A DNA stretch of 64,000 bases from Muricea muricata (GCA_963855995.1 OY979725.1:2666001-2730000), one strand, 5' to 3'; counted from the first letter of the stretch, positions 12,468 to 26,680 are shown. Notes: generated by a model from the letters alone, not told the origin. Program-made: numbers and translations.

Positions 12468-12615
12468 TGCTGTTCTTGTTTAAAATATGTAAATACAAAG
12501 TCCCGGAATATATTTAAAGTGGAGTTACAGGTTTTAAAGTAATGCGTATTAGGCCGTATCACGGATGTTATCGGCTTTTTAGCTCGCGTTTTCAATCCAT
12601 TTCTTTGATTGTCTG
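12468..12615 (+). mobile_element. Foldback-family copy abutting the exon 2 acceptor
   Basis: TGCTGTTCTTGTTTAAAATA, GTAAATACAAAGTCC and AAGTGGAGTTACAGG match the arms of the element at 41501-41987. Its edge is only 36 bp from the acceptor at 12432, so the branch point of the minus-strand intron may lie in or next to it. Confidence 0.8.
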
Positions 12616-15229
12616 TGCCTGAATTGAAGTATTTTAGACCACCAGTTTACACTTTTCGCCTTCTGACAGATGTGAACGAGTAGATTGACAACAACGTTTT
12701 CTTGTGTATGATTCGCCGACTGAACATTTCTGACTGGTTCACACCTTCACATCCATCAAAAAGAGAAAGTTGTTGGAAGTGTTGCAAGTACTAACAGGCA
12801 GTAAGGTAACTCTATCAGGTATGAAATATTCTAAGAGGATAAGCATGAGAAAACCAGGAAACCTGAACTAAAGCGGCTCTTTTTTAAACTACAAGGTAGA
12901 GATAGCTTTATCACTTTTGACTTGTAGTTTGATAAAAGTTTAACTAACTCTTTCTCCAAGAAGCGACCTAACTGAATCTGAACGTAGTATAGCTTTTTAA
13001 TTTACTGTACAAATACTTCAAATAAATTCTTTCAAATATAAAAAAATACCGAACTTAAACTGCTATATTCGTATTGGCTTTTCGTTTTCTCAAAGGTTCT
13101 TTAAGGCTTTGATCGTGTTTTTGACCCCAGTTGACATTCTGAAAGTCTTTTTTGTGCATGTTTTCAGCGCGAAAACACTTCACATTTAATTCGTTCGAAT
13201 ATTAGTTCTGTTTAGCACTTTTTCCTCACGTTAGGTTAACTTATAGAGATAGATTATAGTCGAATAGTTCCGGACTTGAATATGAGACAACTTTGATTTT
13301 AGGTCTATTATTAGCTTTCATGTTTTACCATAATAGCTTAAAGTAATGATAATTTCTCTAAAAATAGTATTATACAAAGTTTAGAATTACCGGTTTTTGA
13401 TAATAACCAAGCGAGTCTATAAAAAGTTTCAGTAATCTTTTTGTACGTTTAATGTGCTCATAAAGCTTCACAACTCATCCTGTTTACTCTCTGTTTGTCC
13501 TCTAAATCAGGATATTTAGGCGGTCCTAATCCCCGCGATAATTAAGACGTCCGTATACTTGAGACTTATTATCGCGTGGGAAGCCCTACACAGACGTTTG
13601 AAATGTCTTCAAATTAAAGTTGGAACTACATCCAGTACTAATATAGCGTATTTACAGATGACCACTGTCTTATATATTTTCATCTCTATAAGTACGTGTG
13701 TGATTGGTTAATCGATTTAATTCGACACATCCGATTGGTTAAAGATTGTGGAAGTGAATTCAAACCTCCATATATACCTTTGTTAAGTTTGGCGGAACAT
13801 TGCAGGAAATTCTTATTTATATGTTTTAAGTTTTGAGTGTCCAACAAACTATAACTCTATACATGACTAAAGTTTTCAGTGACTTGTAACACTATTGAGC
13901 ATAAATGGTCTTATAAGTTAAAGCTTCAAAGAGACTTTGAAGAGCATTTGTGATTTATAATATTGTAACCACATATATCACGCATTTCTAAATTCTATCT
14001 AACGTTCCCATGCATTATCGGTAGTGCAATCAAAGACACACGAAAACCTAAGATCTTTTTCAATCTTTCACAACCTGAAAACGTATAAACAATCTGACAG
14101 CCCACTGGCACTGCTATTCCAGTTCTGTTTCATGTACAGTGAGAGATCCTATATGTCTTGTGTGCTTTTAACTACATCTATGCGACGCTATAGACATAGC
14201 CTCAACTCTCAGCTACATAGGAATTTCATTGCTTCAGTATGGAGTTGTTTGTTTATGTGAAAAGAATCAGTGTTTTGTTTTCACAACGCTTCATAACGCA
14301 ACAGGGTTTCCAAGCAAAATACTACAGTAGAGTTCCTGCCCGTTGTGATTACCAGTGTCAAATTGGACACAATCTTCACGTCAAATTCCCAGGCTAAAAT
14401 GTGGTCAGTCAACTACATGTTGCAGGAATAGAATCGCCTTCGTTGTCACAATAGCATATTAATCTAAATTCCCATATAACACTATTCTATAACAGTGAGC
14501 GCGACTAAATTCCCATACAACGTTCAAATTACCTCGATTCTTCTTTAGTGGCAAAGACATGCTAGTATACATCCTTTATAAGAACTACTCTCGAGTAATA
14601 AACATAGCCAAGAAATGACAGTATCAATTAGAATATGAGTAATAACTGTTTCCCCAAAGTTTATACCATTATTCGGTAAAAAATCAACAAAGCTGGCGAC
14701 TACGGCTGATCGATTTCAAGCCACTTCACGGCGGCAACGCTCTGTGCTCACAGTCTACATCAAAACATCTAAACTTAATATTGTCACTAAGCAGTTCACG
14801 AATGTTTATCTGTGTTTCCAACATATACCGTGTCGGATATCGTAACAATTGCAGCTGTAATATAATGTCGAGGAATTCAAACTTTGCCAGTTATTTGCTA
14901 TGCATTTCTAATTGTCGTTAGTTAGCTTGTACTCCTTTGCACGTTTAGCAAACATTGTACAGACATGGTACATATATAAATATCGTATTTATTGCTAACG
15001 CCAGGTCTTGCGTTAAAAATCCAATGGGAAAAATGACAAGTGATATAAATGCATATGTATACAGTAAAGGTGTAATTATTGCCCCTTGCGGAAGAAACTG
15101 ATTTTGCCCCTTATATAGCGTGAGAAAATGATTCAATGATATTGCTTTCATATAACATTGTATGCTTCGTCATGCATTTTCACATAAACATAGTACGTAG
15201 GCGAAGTCCATATGCACTGTAACTGCTCA

Positions 15230-15430
15230 GCCAAAAATGCACAAATTTCTATATTACAAGTCAGGCTGTCGATGTATTGAAACAGACTTGTTACAACCAT
15301 AACCGATATTAGGATGCGTTGTCTGACAAGTTGCGGCATTTTAACAGACTTGGGGCAACTTAAAGTTGTTGTCAGACTTGATGAAATTGACAAGTTTGTT
15401 GAAATTGTCGACAAGTGTTGAAACAAGCCG
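15230..15430 (-). repeat. Copy of the degenerate AACAAG/CTTGTT repeat family
   Basis: Contains GACAAGTTTGTTGAAATTG, TCGACAAGTGTTGAAACAAG and the linked GATATTAGGATGCGTTGTC block also seen at 47590-47750, 60500-60760 and 63400-63700. Confidence 0.6.
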
Positions 15431-16014
15431 GTAAAAGAAATGACAAATTAAAAGAAGTCTTGACTTCTTTGGTACATGTATCTCACTATAGGTTAATAGC
15501 TGATGATGTTGGAGTCACTTTGTGGACCACTTATTCTTTGACATTTTCAGCAACCGCCAAAAAACATTGTAACTATATTAATAGTGTACATATTTTGGTG
15601 TACGGCGCGCGCCATTCATTATTTTAGACTGGAATAATTTGAATTTTTGTACCAATTACGGTGAGGTTAGTTTATATATGGTAGACGCGAAACGTTTGAA
15701 AGACCTTTTAGGCAATTCGTATTGATTTCATACTCGTGGCAAAAGACATGCTCGCAATTTTAGAATGATAATTCGTCTCGAATTCTTCGCATGTACATGA
15801 CGTCAGAAAGTCACAGGCGCCACCTTTTTTAACGTTGCGATATTTACTTTTCTGTTGCAAGAAACAAACTTTTCCCGCTATACTGTATTTTGTAACTGCT
15901 TATCCAGTCGTGTTATGGATAGTTTTAAAATTGTTTGTGTTCAGTTCGGCACTTGTTTGAAAAATATCGACTAAAATCGAGTTAATCGACACATACAGAA
16001 AATTAAGGTTCAAT

Positions 16015-16165
16015 TAAGAATCTGGGTAAGTGCATGGGGTTGGTGGTGAGTCTTATCCAATTCAAGTGCATGAAATTTTTTGTGACGACTTAACGCTTGT
16101 CTTTGAAGACGCGCAGTATTTCGATTCTACTTCAGAACCATTCTCAGAGTACGAAACACTCCTGA
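16015..16165 (+). repeat. Dispersed repeat (copy at 51990-52115)
   Basis: Shares GTCTTATC, AACGCTTGTCTTTGAAGACG, CGCAGT and TTCAGAACCATTCTCAGAG with 51990-52115 in the same orientation. Confidence 0.75.
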
Positions 16166-19100
16166 TTAGCTCATAGCAACTACGCATAACTTTTATTCTT
16201 CTATTATATCATTATATTGCTTTGATTTGTCTAAACTGGAAAAAAAAGTAAAATGTTCTCGCCTTGTATATGTTATACGATAGTATTGAGAGCACCCAAT
16301 AAATAAAGTTATAATTAGCGAGGCTTGAAAAAACGCAAACAATGTTTGATTTTAACAATTGCCCTATACATCATAATTAGTCTCCACTATGTTTTACATT
16401 CTGTTCCGGGTGATTTCAGAGGAGGTTGACGTAAATATGAATCGAACGAGATTGTGCAATGTTGCACGTAAATGGATTGCAGGAATAGCTCCAAAAAATC
16501 GTGGCGATAAGATTCCATACGAAATCAAGAACCAAAGAAGTAAAGAACGTTGAAAAATACAATTAAAACTTCTATTTTTTCTATTTTTCAGCTAATTTGA
16601 TGCAGTATAATCTGTCAAATATTTTGTTTATTGTCATATACGTGTTTGCCATTCCAGTATTTGCGATTAAAATCTATAACTTCGCTTCAGACCCGAAAAG
16701 ACATACCACAGCAATTACGATCCGAACAAAACTGCTTAGTCGCCAGCTGATACAATTTCCCTGCCAAAGCCGGTCTTGCTTCATTAATAATAGTTAAATG
16801 GTTTTTAAAGAGTTTGAGCATGCAATTGAACAAGGAAATATGCTGGTATCTTAGGTAGTTGCCAATTAAGACAGCACTAAAACAGGCAAGTCGTTTTAGG
16901 AAAAACCTACAATCTAAATCAGGCGAAAGCAAGCTTTGATTTGAGGGGTTTTTTTATAATTTTTACACATCTTTCGAGTTTCGATATCTCCTACAAAGGT
17001 CACTCGTTGCTAACTCTTTAATTAAGCAGAAACGATTTGCCTGCCGAGAGCCGAAAGTTTACTGACACTGGCAACGTCAGTTCGAGATATATAAATTGAT
17101 ATGTTAATGCGTAGACATTGATACATATTGATTATACCACATTGAAATGTATTACCATACAAAGTGAATTGGGTATTATGGCATCAAACACGAAATTTTG
17201 TACATCTAAACTTGATCTCAACGTGTATAAAGATATTCTCTTTTATGTAAACTCACGCAATCGTCAATATATATAAAAAAATGAAGTGAATCGCTGTAAA
17301 ATTATAAAACGGAAATCGCAATTCTTATATATGACTCAGGTGCAGACAATTTGATCTAAAGTTGCGAACATTTTTGTAATTATGTTCAATAAAAATCAAT
17401 TCTGTATATATGACATTGCGACATCATTGTGTGTCCATTCTTTGTGTACGCTTTGCTTTGTCTTGATTCAAATGCAAAAACAAAGACATCTCCCCATATA
17501 TCACAGTAGGCCGAAGCTTCTTTTAAATTCCTTAATCAAAATAATGAAATTTACCCTTTGCTTTACCGACTAAAATGATTACGCAAGTCTCAAGTTATAA
17601 AATAATCAAATTGAAAGTCGCCTGGCTTCCAGATTTTCGATACAATCGGCAAAATATATTATAAATTGGAATGCATTTTGAATACATATACATGCCTCAT
17701 TCAGAATTTAGTTTCGAATTTATATGAAGACTGAAGTATAGACCGTGTTCCTTACCAAGGTGAACAGTTCAAAGATTTGGTAAAAGCGCTTATAGTAATT
17801 TTGTGTGCACTATACATGCTTGATAGAATGGTATAGAAATTAAACATATACTGTAAAATTAATCCATGCTTTACGTTTCGAAACAAATTCGAAACATATT
17901 GAACGGCCAGCAATCTAATCAACTTATGGTAATCATGTTCAGTTCTTGGGCATATTGGTTTAAATATTTACTAACTCTATCAGATATTAACTTATTTTAA
18001 GATCACTTAATCATTACATACCCGCTTCTCGTGCCATTTCACAAGTGCAAAAGTTAAGTTCCAATATTTTTCACCATTAATGTTCACAGGTGATAACAGT
18101 ATGTATGTTTGTAACCAACTGTATCTATGTATAGTATTTATCTCAGTTGCTTCGCATCTTTGCTCACATTTTCCACTGAAATGCTGATGACCATACTCAG
18201 TTCACTGTTATGTGGCATTGACCTCAATAAGCGGAAGGAAAGGTCCTCTTTTAACGAGGGAGATTCTACGTAAGTCGCAGGCGGAATATAATTATAGACC
18301 ACAGAAGAAGATTCATTGAATTCTTAAGTGGTCCTCACGAGTCATTCAGACTGCCTATAGCTGTTTAAAAAGCTTTTAGAATATGTAAAATACCATAAGT
18401 AAGCATTTTATCACGAACGCCTTTTTCGCAGGCTCGCCGCAAAAGTACTATCTATTGAGGATGTACAGTGTACACGAGAGGTGTAGGTTCTTTGATTGTA
18501 CCTGAAATGATGTAAATAAGAATTCAACGTTTTGAGGCGAACGGAAAACACATGCAACTTCTCGAGGAAGAGCCTTCGATCGCTTTAAACGTCAAATTTT
18601 GTTTTATCATCTCAGGTATTAAAATAACCTATATCTTCTTGTCCTTTTGGCTGAATTACCTGCACTACTGGCATGCAACATCGAGGTATCATAGATTATT
18701 CTTCAGTTAATGATTAGGTTATGACCGTCTTAGCAGATCTATAGCCACAATGTGTTCCAAAGGACTTTTGAATTGGTTATCGCATGAAACCTTTCATAAG
18801 AATCGCACAAACAGTTGTTTTGAAAGGTTGCGGAACAGTGTGAGGGTAACATTCTTCAGTAGTGAATTATACATTTACTGCTTAAACACATTTAGATTTA
18901 CTGCAAGTACAGCTTTCTTATAGTTATAGACATTTACCAATAGTCGTGCGTTGTTTAAGCTTGGCAAAGGACCAAATTTCAACGCCTATAACTTAATAGC
19001 ACTTCAACAAAGTATCGTTCTTTTTTAGTCTGCTTGCAGCATTTTTTCATGAAGTGCAATTTTAGGTATATCTATGGCCTTCCCTAAGACCGCTAAATAT

Positions 19101-19683
19101 GCAACGTCAAGTGTAGTCAGTATTTTACAATATGCACGTGCTATATGTGTCTGAAGTTAGAACTGCCTTATAAAAAGATTAGATCGCTGTGGTCCACTAG
19201 TTATGGTTGAGTTTTACAGTAAGTGCATATAATCGTGATTTGTTTTTGAACTAAATCCAAAAACAATTATCTGTACGAGTTCAAGGTTATAGCCCTGTAT
19301 GTAAATTTAATGACTTTTTTAAAGGTCAGTGTTTGCCTGTTTGGTGCATAATTAAAATAATTTTGAGGAAGCGGAATTTTGCGTGGGGATACAAAGGCGA
19401 GAGTTTGTCGTGTTGTCAAGAAAAACATACAGATCAAGATATATAAGAACAATAAACTACACGAAATGTTTTAAGTTTTTAACCTTTGAGAAATTCCTCT
19501 TCTACCGTTTTAATTGCGTGTATAACTGGTGCGTCATATGTCCATTAATTTTTTGTACACGAAAGATATAAGTTCTTTCATTACTTGCAAGGATAAAAGC
19601 TGAAATCGACGTTAAGAGCGGATTCCTTTTTTCGAGGAGATTCCTTTCCTCGAATCATCGAATTCGGTTGTTACATTTCAGGT

Positions 19684-19814
19684 ATTCTTGGGTTTCACTG
19701 GAACCTTTTTCAGTAATTCTGAGTGGGGGTCAATTTTTTTTCAGTCCGATGACAGTGTATCGATTTGGAGTTGACCCCCAGTGAAATTTATGACGTCACG
19801 TGAAACCCAAGAAT
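19684..19814. mobile_element. 131-bp MITE with perfect 15-bp terminal inverted repeats
   Basis: ATTCTTGGGTTTCAC (19684-19698) is the exact inverse of 19800-19814; an inner pair, TGGGGGTCAA and TTGACCCCCA, also inverts. No convincing target duplication. Confidence 0.75.
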
Positions 19815-19929
19815 TGGAAGAACCTATTTGCGTCAGGACGTGTAGCCGACTATTTTATAAAAAGAGGCAGTGCAGTTCCATCGCATCAAAGAAATGATTT
19901 CAGACTTTTTTCAGTGTTTTTTGTTCGTA

Positions 19930-20245
19930 TGATTCAGCCTAGTCATTATATAACCACAATTACAAGTATATGCTATATGTGTTTTGCAAGAGGTTTAAAA
20001 ATAGACAAATTTCGGCGTGTTTTTAACTTTTAATTGCCGTACGTGTTCAACATTTTTAACCTAACTTATGGTTGTAATTGTTTATATATAACCTTTCTTT
20101 ATGTAACTGGCGAGCCACAGTTTCCGAGTTTCGAAAAAAAAAACGAGCTGTTATAAGTATAAACAAACTTAAGAATTTGTCATGCTTGTCAATGTTATAA
20201 TCGCTGAAATAAGCAAAACCGCGCTGTGGAAATTGTAATTCATTT
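19930..20245 (+). repeat. Diverged direct duplication, copy 1
   Basis: Shares GTTTTTAACTTTTAATTGC, GCCACAGTTTCCGA, ATTTGTCATGCTT and GCTGTGGAAATTGT in the same order with 20840-21145, about 0.9 kb away. Confidence 0.75.
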
Positions 20246-20839
20246 TAATGCTGTCTAACTAAGATATTCTTTCTGTACTATGATTCGCTTTATAATCATC
20301 TACGTCATCATCGTAGCATTGTCGGAAGTGGTCGTGATAATTAGCGAGCTTGAGTTAGGGAATTTTTAGAATTTTACGAATGACCTGCGTGTATACATTC
20401 GTCAACAACATATTGTTCACTGTGACGCTATATTTCCGAGGCGAACTATAGTTCGAATTCCTTTCCACAATTGAATGGACTCAATTATGTATTTAGCTTA
20501 ACCCACAGTCATGCATGGTAATATTTTAAAATATGATGTATATTAATAGGAAGTCATTTCCATAGCAAAATTTAATGAATTACGTGAATTAAAGCCCACC
20601 AATGACGGAGCTCTTGACAAAACTCTCGACTTTTACGTACGCCCAGACTTCTGAGGTGGGCAAAACGCATTCCAAACGCAAAAGATGAAATTATCCTAGT
20701 CCAAATATAGAAAATCATTACCAGCAGACAATTTCATAATTACAAGAAGCGCATATATACCCCGAAGAATTAATATCCTTGATGCTGAAAGCTCAGAAAG
20801 GAATTACTTATCTCAGTGTTTTGCTTTTATGCTTCAGCT

Positions 20840-21145
20840 AAGCCAATATTATATATAGGGCTACAACCATAATTACAGTATATTCTATATGTATAAGTTT
20901 ATTGTTTTGCAAGAGATTTAAAAATAGAAAAATTTCAGGTTGTTTTTAACTTTTAATTGCAGTACATGTTTATCATTGTTACGTGCCGTGTTTTTTGCCC
21001 TTCTTTATTTTCTAGGCAAGCCACAGTTTCCGATTTCGAACAAAAGATACGAGCTGTTAAACTATAAACAAACCTGGAAATTTGTCATGCTTATCAATGC
21101 TAAAAATGCTTAAAATAAGCAAAACCTAGCTGTGGAAATTGTCAT
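20840..21145 (+). repeat. Diverged direct duplication, copy 2
   Basis: Second copy of 19930-20245, with small insertions and deletions. Confidence 0.75.
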
Positions 21146-23056
21146 AACAGAAAAGCAATCAAGTATTTTATGCTCGCATGGCCAAGTTCTTGAAATTACG
21201 AATTTAATCGAAATGTACTCAAAGCAACCTATATGAGAATAATTTTGACGTTTAATTCATAGTTCACACCCATTGGGAGAATCTAGAATTTACGTCCTCG
21301 TTGAAATAGTCAAAGACAAAGAGTCTTCTTCTGTGATGACAACTTGATGACGCGTTTCGTCACGTAAGCCATCTATGTCTACCTTCGGGAAACAATCGGG
21401 AGTGTTCGGAAGAAGAGTTTATTCATGGAAAACTGACAATTATGTTATTTTCTTGCCTTTTATAGAATTATATGGCTTTGAAGAGCAAAATTATAAATTT
21501 GCAGATATTCTGGATAATATATTCTGGATGATAATTGTATTTTTCGAGAATGCTTTTAACACAATACACTGATTGCGCGATCAATAAGTTATAAAAATAA
21601 AATATCAAGTGACTAAACAGTACTTTTTCTACACAACTGAAGGTCCGAACATCATCACATAAGAACATCATCGAACTGAGTAACGTTGCCAGTCAAAAGC
21701 ACACAAAAACATAGGATCTTCGACTACTTGAAACGATTTGTATTCAAAGGCCTTTGGAGATACTATAGTTCCCACTAGACTTCGCTCGAACCACGAATTG
21801 TATTCAGGTAGTAAAAGATCATATGTTTTGCGTGATATAAGCTTGTAGGGCGAAAAATAGTCTGACAGTGAATGATGAATAAGATTGTCTTTCCTGGTAC
21901 ACTACAAATTTTATCATTCATAGAACAATACAATGTACATTAGTAATGAACTCAGCTCAGTAGAAACCAGGTTTTAAGCATACAGCACTCGCAACATAGA
22001 TTTAATGAACCGAGGTCAGTTAGAACCGCAAGTATTCGGAAAATTCGACAGAATCAACGGTATCAACTTAAATGCAGGTTTAAACGTGAAAGTGATCAAC
22101 AATTGAGCGGAAGACTAGCTTAAATTACGTGCACTTTAAATTTACATATCGAGGCTAGCCTTATAAGTATACGAAACAATATCTCACCCGTTTTACATCC
22201 ACGAAGATGGCTTCTGCGATTTTTCGATCTCCGAATTGGACCAGTTACCAGAAAGTAATTCCTTTTGGGAATATAATTTCGCGTATGTATAGTAATCCTC
22301 ATTTTCGAGAACAGCTTTATTCGCAGATTATCAGGTTTCATGCGTGGGCTGTTGACAGGATGGTTTCTGTAAAACTTTATATATTCTCTCGAAGATAAAA
22401 TATGATCTCAATAGCTCTAAAATTATGGATCCAGTGATTCCAATGTGTTCGCTTCTTGATTGTAACTCAGATTGAAAGGTTGCTTTAAGATTCTGCTTTT
22501 AAGAGCTAGTTCCGCTCATGATGTTAATTATGATAGACTTAGCCAAACCCAATACTTGATAAAAATTACCATGACAATGTTTAAGCCGAACGCCAGCCTT
22601 TGTGCATGTGGGACGTTATGTGGGACGTGATGTCCGTGGTGCCGCGCAGAACAATGCGTCGTGATTCTGATCTATCAGTTAAATACGTACTATATTTAAA
22701 TTAGGAACCGGCGTTTGCCAGAAGTTGTGTAGTGCAGATTATTATACTGCGTGCTATTAATTAAGCCTATTTGTCGTAGGAATCGCACATTTTCTGCTTC
22801 TCACCTATGTGAAGGAATACGTGAACAAACGAAAGTATGGGACAAATATTATATTGCTTTTGCAGTGGTATAGAATGCCTCAATCACATCGGCCAGAAAA
22901 AGTTATTCCTGATTCTTACGTGTGAACCAGACTTAAACAATTGTAGGTTTCCAGTTATTTTATACTGATCTATCGCTAGAAAAATTGTACAACTGTAATG
23001 AGCCATTGAATCACTAACCGTGATGTGTATACGTCAAAATCAACCCGCCTTTCATC

Positions 23057-23300
23057 TCGTCGGAAACAACAGACCCTTAATATGGATGATCTCATCATTT
23101 TTTTTTATTTCTTACTCTCACTCGAGTCTTACAGGCATCCCTCTGTTTTGCACGTGTCTTAATCTCGCGTGGAAATCATGCACACGTCGAAAGTGAAGCC
23201 TCGTCCGGAAACAACAGACCCTTAGTATGGATGACCTCATCATTGTTTTTAAATTCTTACTCTCAGACATCCCTCTATTTTGCACGTGTTTTAATTGGTG
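23057..23300 (+). repeat. Tandem duplication with a period of about 150 bp
   Basis: GGAAACAACAGACCCTTA through TTTTGCACGTGTYTTAAT occurs twice, starting near 23060 and 23210; the second copy lacks part of the middle. Confidence 0.8.
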
Positions 23301-24494
23301 CCGTTGCAATTGGTACGGAGGTAGCTGAGAAGACATTTATACCCTTTAGAACCAGCCAACATTAAGTATACCATAAAATTATAATTGATTTACCCTTACT
23401 CTATCGGGAACATTTGTTATAATCTAAGAATATGCTCCATAGCCTTCTCTGTAGAAAACGTTTGAGCTAGTGATCATACTTTGTATTTTCTTCTTACATT
23501 TCTGATTGTTCACAATTATTATTAGTTATTCACTAACTCTGTTAATCTTTATATCATTTCTTTGTTCATAATTTCCAGTAGGCCGGACTGATGTCTAATG
23601 AAACATTGGATAACACAACCTATTGTTGATTTTTACAGCTATACCAAAGGAACTTACTTCCTTGTTTCTAAACTATTTAAACTTTGGAGAAAAAGCACTA
23701 CCATATAAAGCGTAATGCATTTTATAAAAGAATTGTGGCTTGGTAATTAAATAATTGATCGCTTAACAACAATAAAGCTATAAGGAGTTTGTTATGAGTC
23801 TTCACACTGTCCGCCAATATATACAATGCACAATAGGCTTTCAGACCACTTTGATAAACTTTGAAGATTACCGATAGATTATAGCCCTCCGGTATTTTGG
23901 AACAACGAAAACAACGTAGCACCTCTGACATCTTGCTTTTCCTAAAGACACTTCCTATGCTATTTGGTGATCTTATAGGCTTCTAAGAGACTCGCGTTAT
24001 CAGTTTCGTAGCCTTGCTCCAGGGCGTATTTTAAGAGATTGGTTTCTCCGCTCCCTGCTAAATTTATAAGGGATGGGCCCCTGTTGCAGGCTCTCAAATT
24101 ATTATTTGAAATTATTATCATTTTAATTAAAAGGTGATGTTTTTTGAATGAGGTTTATATTATGTCTTCAGTTTTAGATTTTCTAACTTTGCAACTCTAG
24201 GTCAATATACTATTTATTTACCTAGTATGGTTTAGCAACCTATTATATCGACAAAAATTCAAAATCAATATCATTTGCTGTGCAATTTTGCATGCGCAAT
24301 GTCTAAATTTTATTTCCCCTAAAGAGTCCTTGTTCATATGAGGTAGGAGACAACTTATTTTGTAAATTGAAACGGCACTTTGCATGCAGTCTGCTGACCT
24401 TTCAATAATGTCACATGACAGATGTAAAGTCCCAGAGTTTCTCAGCTGCATGCAAGGAGACAAGAATTAGCTTTTCAATAAGCTCGTCGTCCCA

Positions 24495-24531
24495 TTTTTC
24501 ATCGCTCTGTCATGGACAGAGCGATGAAAAA
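24495..24531. repeat. Perfect 17-bp inverted repeat with 3-nt spacer
   Basis: TTTTTCATCGCTCTGTC at 24495-24511 is exactly complementary to 24515-24531 with ATG between. Confidence 0.95.
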
Positions 24532-24894
24532 GGACAGATATCGAATACAGGACACATATCGAATACTCATTCGATATGGGTCCAGTTTAAGCACAATATA
24601 TGTTTACCTGCCTGCCTCTTGAGAGTCCCGCTTGCGTTTAGTACTTCCGCAAGCGCTAAGAATGCGTAGACAACTGTAATGCCTTGAAGGATTGGTAAAC
24701 ATCCAATCTGGCAATGTAGAAGACTAGACGGCGTGATATAGAGCAGAGTGAGGTCTGTGGGGATTATACTAATGAGTAATGTTCCTCGGAACAAGAGCGT
24801 AGTTTGTCCCCATCTAGTCGATAGTGACAAGACATGTGACCGGTCACAAGACAGCTACATATGTTTATAAAATGCACATAAAAGTCTGTTTACA

Positions 24895-25335
24895 AGCTGT
24901 TGACGGGTTGCGTTCTCGTTGCTAGTTCCAAGTTGTTAACAAGTTTGGAAAAAGCTGTTGATAACCTTGCAACAAGCTTTATGGGACTATCAGATTGTTA
25001 CTTGACAGTTGTTAGACAAGTTGACAGACAAGTCTGTTGACAAGATGTCTTTGCACTGCTTGCATGCCAAGTTGTTGGAACAAGTTTGGAACATGCAGTT
25101 AACAACTTGGAACAAATGCATGTGGGATTATCCGACAATAACAAGGTTGACAACACAAGGCTGTAACAAGATGGTTACATCAATGCTGCAACAGATTTTC
25201 AGGACAACCTTGTCACAACCCCATCAAGTTTGTTACGAGTTCTTAACAGCTTGTTCTAAACATGTTGAGAACTTCAAACGAGCAATGCGAAAATAACTGT
25301 TGGCAGCTTGTTGACATGCTTGTACAAGGTGTGCG
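24895..25335. repeat. Long copy of the AACAAG/CTTGTT degenerate repeat family
   Basis: About 440 bp of imperfectly repeated words such as ACAAGTTGTTGACAAG, GTTAACAACTTGG and GCTTGTTGACATGC on both strands. The 95-codon open frame at 25009-25296 lies within it and is not a gene. Confidence 0.8.
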
Positions 25336-26680
25336 TTTTTAGGTGTGTATGTCGCCATGGTATGCGGTGCATGGAGTCAGCTGAACAGAGAATCCATGAC
25401 ATCATAAATGGTTAAGCACATCCCGAACGTTTGGGCCCTTCTCTTAGCGGGGAATACAAGATTTGCCAAAAGCCCGGAATGCAATAAAATTTACTGCTTC
25501 CTACAAGCTTTCCTGAGACGTCATGGACGATAATTACAAGGCGAACGAGAAGACGCCGGCTCTATTTTGTCTTCGGCGAACGGGTAGGAATTTCCGGCTT
25601 CAGCCTCTCTTCTTTAATACAATACACCTACGTTTTGCTGGACAATAATTTGCCTAACTAATATAACATAGCCTAAGTAATAAAACATAAAAACAGTGTA
25701 CAAACACTATATAATAAAATTGTGGCCGGTGGAAACAAACACGCGGTGCAGACAATACTCGGAAACAATATTTGCAGTGTTTCTGGGACCGAAGTTAATA
25801 TGCAAGATTTCAATTTGTGTGGTAGACGTACCACGGGTCTTTTGGCAAGTCAATTACAGGTTAATTTTCAACCTTACACGGTTAACACTGGCCAACCCGA
25901 GTGTCATCCCGATTAGAACTATGCATGATTTGCTTAGATAGATAACTTTATTAAAATGTCATGACTAGTGGAAAAACACAGAGGTTTCACTAACTCGGGC
26001 ACGCTTTTATAACTTTTATATAATATGGAGAGTTTTTTGTAATGACTCGCAGATCAAAACGTTATTTGCCATAAGTAGTATTACCAAGAGCAGTAAATAA
26101 TTGCATTTATCATCTTAACTGACTTGAGACTTATCATCGTAATCATGTTTTGATTGATTCACATTATAAATACACACATGTATGTGATTAAAAATAAATA
26201 AACAATCAGTAACAACTACTTTGAATACATCTCAGAAAAGAAAATATGAATCTGGGGATATCGCATCGTAGAAGAAGACGACAGTTACGACCAAATCATG
26301 GAAACAAAGCATTAGTGATACTAATGAATTGTGAAGTGTGAAAATAGCATAAAAATTCTATCCTCTCTACTAAAAACGCCGGGTAATTAAGAATGAATGA
26401 ATTGTGTCTAATCTTAAAATTGATTCGATGATATGTTGAAAGAAAAATGGTAGAAAATTGGCATTTCTGACATTCTCATTCACCCAATCCACCTAACATA
26501 ATCCGGTACATCTAGGCATCCACTACGATATAACTAATCAGAAATAACCATTTGTGAAATCATAGAAATAAAGTGTGCAGTGAAAAAAGTACTGATGTTG
26601 CATTATTTGTGTTTTATTGCCGAAAATGAAATTGTTTTCTACCGGTATTTGTAATTATGAAACTATAGACACTTTAAAAT

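Noticed and set aside
12432-12498. ATG at 12498 as the start of the large minus-strand frame
   Set aside because: The extra codons lie in intron and repeat sequence upstream of a strong acceptor.
16437-16553. 38-codon frame MNRTRLCNVARK... after an acceptor-like GTGATTTCAG
   Set aside because: Too short, no partner exon and no similarity I recognise.
22120-22398. Overlapping open frames on both strands
   Set aside because: No domain, no consistent splice sites; opposite-strand shadows of each other.
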